In this document: positions 62,615-64,000 of the stretch, in pieces
Position numbering within the stretch: the first letter of the stretch is position 1
Layout of the letters: the number at the start of each line of letters is the position of its first letter
Assembly: GCF_964355755.1 (NCBI RefSeq)
Contig: NC_092678.1
Span: 10,514,922 to 10,578,921 of the forward strand
From: Antedon mediterranea
Lineage: Eukaryota > Echinodermata > Crinoidea > Comatulida > Antedonidae
Reading direction: 5' to 3'
Length of the DNA stretch: 64,000 nucleotides
The notes under the pieces: model-generated
The model's input: the letters and a program-made list of their open reading frames with translations, nothing else
Database searches by the model: none
What the model was told of the DNA's origin: nothing
Translations under genes and position numbers: made by a program

Positions 62615-64000
62615 ATGGTCTAAAACGGTTTCTAATGTGATTTTAACCACTTTGATGTTTTTGTGTAACCAAGTTCTTTTCGAAAATCACAAAATGGTCT
62701 AAAACGTCTCCAAATGCGATTTGAAGCTCTTCTGTACACTTTGATGTTTTGTGTGAAAAAGTTTTGTCGAAATGCTCAAAATGGTCTAAAACGTTTTTAA
62801 ATACGATATTAAGCTGTTTTGTGCACTTTGATGATTTGTGTGAAAAGTTTTAACGAAATGCTCAAAATAGTCTATAACGGTTTCTAATGTGATTTTAAGC
62901 ACTTTGATGTTTTTGTGTAATCAAGTTTTTTTGGAAATCACAAAATGGTCTAAAACGTCTCCAAATGCGATTTGAAGCTTTTCTAAGCACTTTGGTGTTT
63001 TTATGTTAACAAGTTTTTTCGAAAATCACAAAATGGTCTAAAACGTCTCAAAATGCGATTTGAAGGTATTCTGAGCACTTTGGTGTTTTTGTGTGAAAAG
63101 TTTTAACGAAATGCTCAAAATGGTCTAAAACGGTTTCTAATGTGATTTTAACCACTTTGATGTTTTTGTGTACGTCTCCAAATGCGATTTGAAGCTTTTC
63201 TAAGCACTTAAGTTTTTCGAAAATTAAAACTTTGAAGGTATTCTGAGCACTTTGGTGTTTTTGTGTGAAAAGTTTTAACGAAATGCTCTTTTGTGTATTT
63301 TTTGAAAATGGTCTAAAACGTCTCCAAATGCGATTTGAAGCTATTCTGTACACTTTGATGTTTTGTGTGAAAAAAGGCTCAAAATGGTCTAAAACGTTTT
63401 TAAAACGATATTAAGCTATTTTATGCTCTTTGATGTTTTTGTGTAACCAAGTTTTTTCGAAAATCACAAAAATTGTCTAAAACGTCTCCGAATGCGATTT
63501 GAAGCTCTTCTGTACACTTTGATGTTTTGTGTGAAAAAGTTTTCTCGAATTGTCTAAAACGTCTCCGAATGCGATTTGAAGCTCTTCTGTACACTTTGAT
63601 GTTTTGTGTGAAAAAGTTTTCTCGAAATGCTAAAAATGGTCTAAAACGTTTTCCAATACCATATTAAGCTATTTTGTGCAATTTGATGTTTTTGTGTAAC
63701 AAAGTTTTTTCGAAAATCACAAAATGGTCTAAAACGTCTCCAAATGCGATTTGAAGATATTCTGAGCACTTTGGTGTTTTTATGTTAAAAAGTTTTTTGG
63801 AAAATCACAAAATGGTATAAAACGACTCCAAATGCGATTTGAAGCTATCCTGTACACTTTGATGTTTTGTGTGAAAAAGTTTTGTCGAAATGCTCAAAAT
63901 GATCTAAAACGTTTTTAAAACGATATTAAGCTATTTTGTGCTCTTTGATGTTTTTGTGTATCCAAGTTTCATCGAAACGAACAAAATGGTCTAAAACGTC
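61330..64000. repeat. Right-edge segment collinear with 21221-23891
   Basis: Follows unit II at a constant offset of 40,109 from about 61330 to 63171 and again from about 63561 to the window edge (for example the TGATCTAAAACG variant near 63899 and 23790). The part between is disordered and listed separately. The satellite runs off the window. Confidence 0.8.
63172..63560. repeat. Scrambled, partly degraded monomers
   Basis: Monomer order breaks down here. GTGTA joins directly to CGTCTCC; GCACTT joins AAGTTTTTCG and then AAAACTTTGAAGG; AAATGCTC is followed by TTTTGTGTATTTTTTG; GAAAAAAGGCTC lacks the usual GTTTTGTCGAAAT; and TTCTCGAATTGTC drops about 99 bases of the neighbouring copy. No other part of the window has so many odd joins in 400 bases. 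The net length against 23063-23451 is unchanged. It could be true array degeneration or an assembly fault. Confidence 0.8.

Larger units (their letters stand above)
38762..64000. repeat. 88-bp satellite array, right of the transposon
   Basis: The array resumes directly at TTAACAAG after the insert, in the same orientation and register as before it, and continues to the window edge. Only the transposon separates the two halves; deleting it with one TTAA restores a normal class A monomer. This side is more mosaic than the left: blocks of the 15-kb unit are duplicated, skipped or reordered on a scale of 0.5 to 7 kb. No gene, RNA gene or second mobile element was seen. Neither end of the array lies in the window. 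Confidence 0.98.

Noticed and set aside
63172-63560. Edge of the satellite array with unique flanking DNA
   Set aside because: All fragments in the patch are recognisable pieces of monomers, and normal satellite resumes at about 63561 in the same register.
1-64000. CRISPR-like array
   Set aside because: Regular repeats exist, but there are no unique spacers: the sequence between cores is also repeated, unit length is 86-88 bp, there are no cas genes, and the insert is a eukaryotic-type transposon.
1-64000. CENP-B box in the monomer
   Set aside because: No monomer class matches the pattern YTTCGTTGGAARCGGGA; the TTCG present in TTTTCGAAAA is part of a different palindrome.

Overview
The window is almost entirely one eukaryotic satellite DNA: about 62.9 kb of AT-rich tandem repeat with a basic monomer of 86-88 bp. 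A single 1,062-bp transposable element interrupts it at 37700-38761. I see no protein-coding gene, rRNA, tRNA or CRISPR array that I can support. Short open frames recur on the minus strand, but they are the satellite read in translation. Organism: a metazoan with a long satellite array is most likely. The insert has piggyBac-type ends and a TAGGCCTA/CTAGC-rich patch, which I associate loosely with marine invertebrate genomes. CpG is not depleted in the monomer, which argues mildly against a vertebrate with heavily methylated satellites. The species cannot be named from the sequence.

Monomer level: classes share the core AAAATGGTCTAAAACG and differ in the following 40-50 bases. Class A is 88 bp (core, then TCTCCAAATGCGATTTGAAG). 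Class A' is 86 bp and E is 87 bp, both ending in TGTGTGAAAA. Class B is 87 bp (GTTTTTAAAACGATATTAAG). Class C is a short 77-79 bp form (GGTTTCTAATGTGATTTTAA). Class D has CCAATACCATATTAAG and is usually followed by a monomer carrying a 30-bp deletion. Two monomers make about 176 bp, near a nucleosome repeat, and A/T tracts recur about every 8-11 bp.

Higher-order level: monomers are arranged in a very long higher-order repeat of about 15.1-15.3 kb (roughly 175 monomers). Taking 12277-27598 as reference unit II: unit I is 1829-12276 (shortened by about 2.4 kb plus smaller losses); unit III is 27599 to about 41085 (it holds the transposon); a truncated unit IV runs from about 41086. From 43.8 kb rightwards the unit is broken into a mosaic: 46292-49606, a 3,167-bp tandem duplication continuing to about 51840, then skips within the unit, and a 7,454-bp-spaced duplication (49636-55160 and 57090-62614). 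The last 2.7 kb follows unit II at a constant offset of 40,109 but contains a scrambled patch at 63172-63560. Copies are nearly identical (one difference seen over 21001-22020 against 36061-37080), so turnover by unequal exchange or conversion is recent.

Insert: the 37700-38761 element has perfect 14-bp terminal inverted repeats (CACTTTGACTGCCA), a TTAA duplication, no transposase, and a subterminal 31-bp repeat with a palindrome at its right end. It looks like a non-autonomous piggyBac-type element. The same TTAA is empty in the paralogous copies, so it inserted after the array was amplified.
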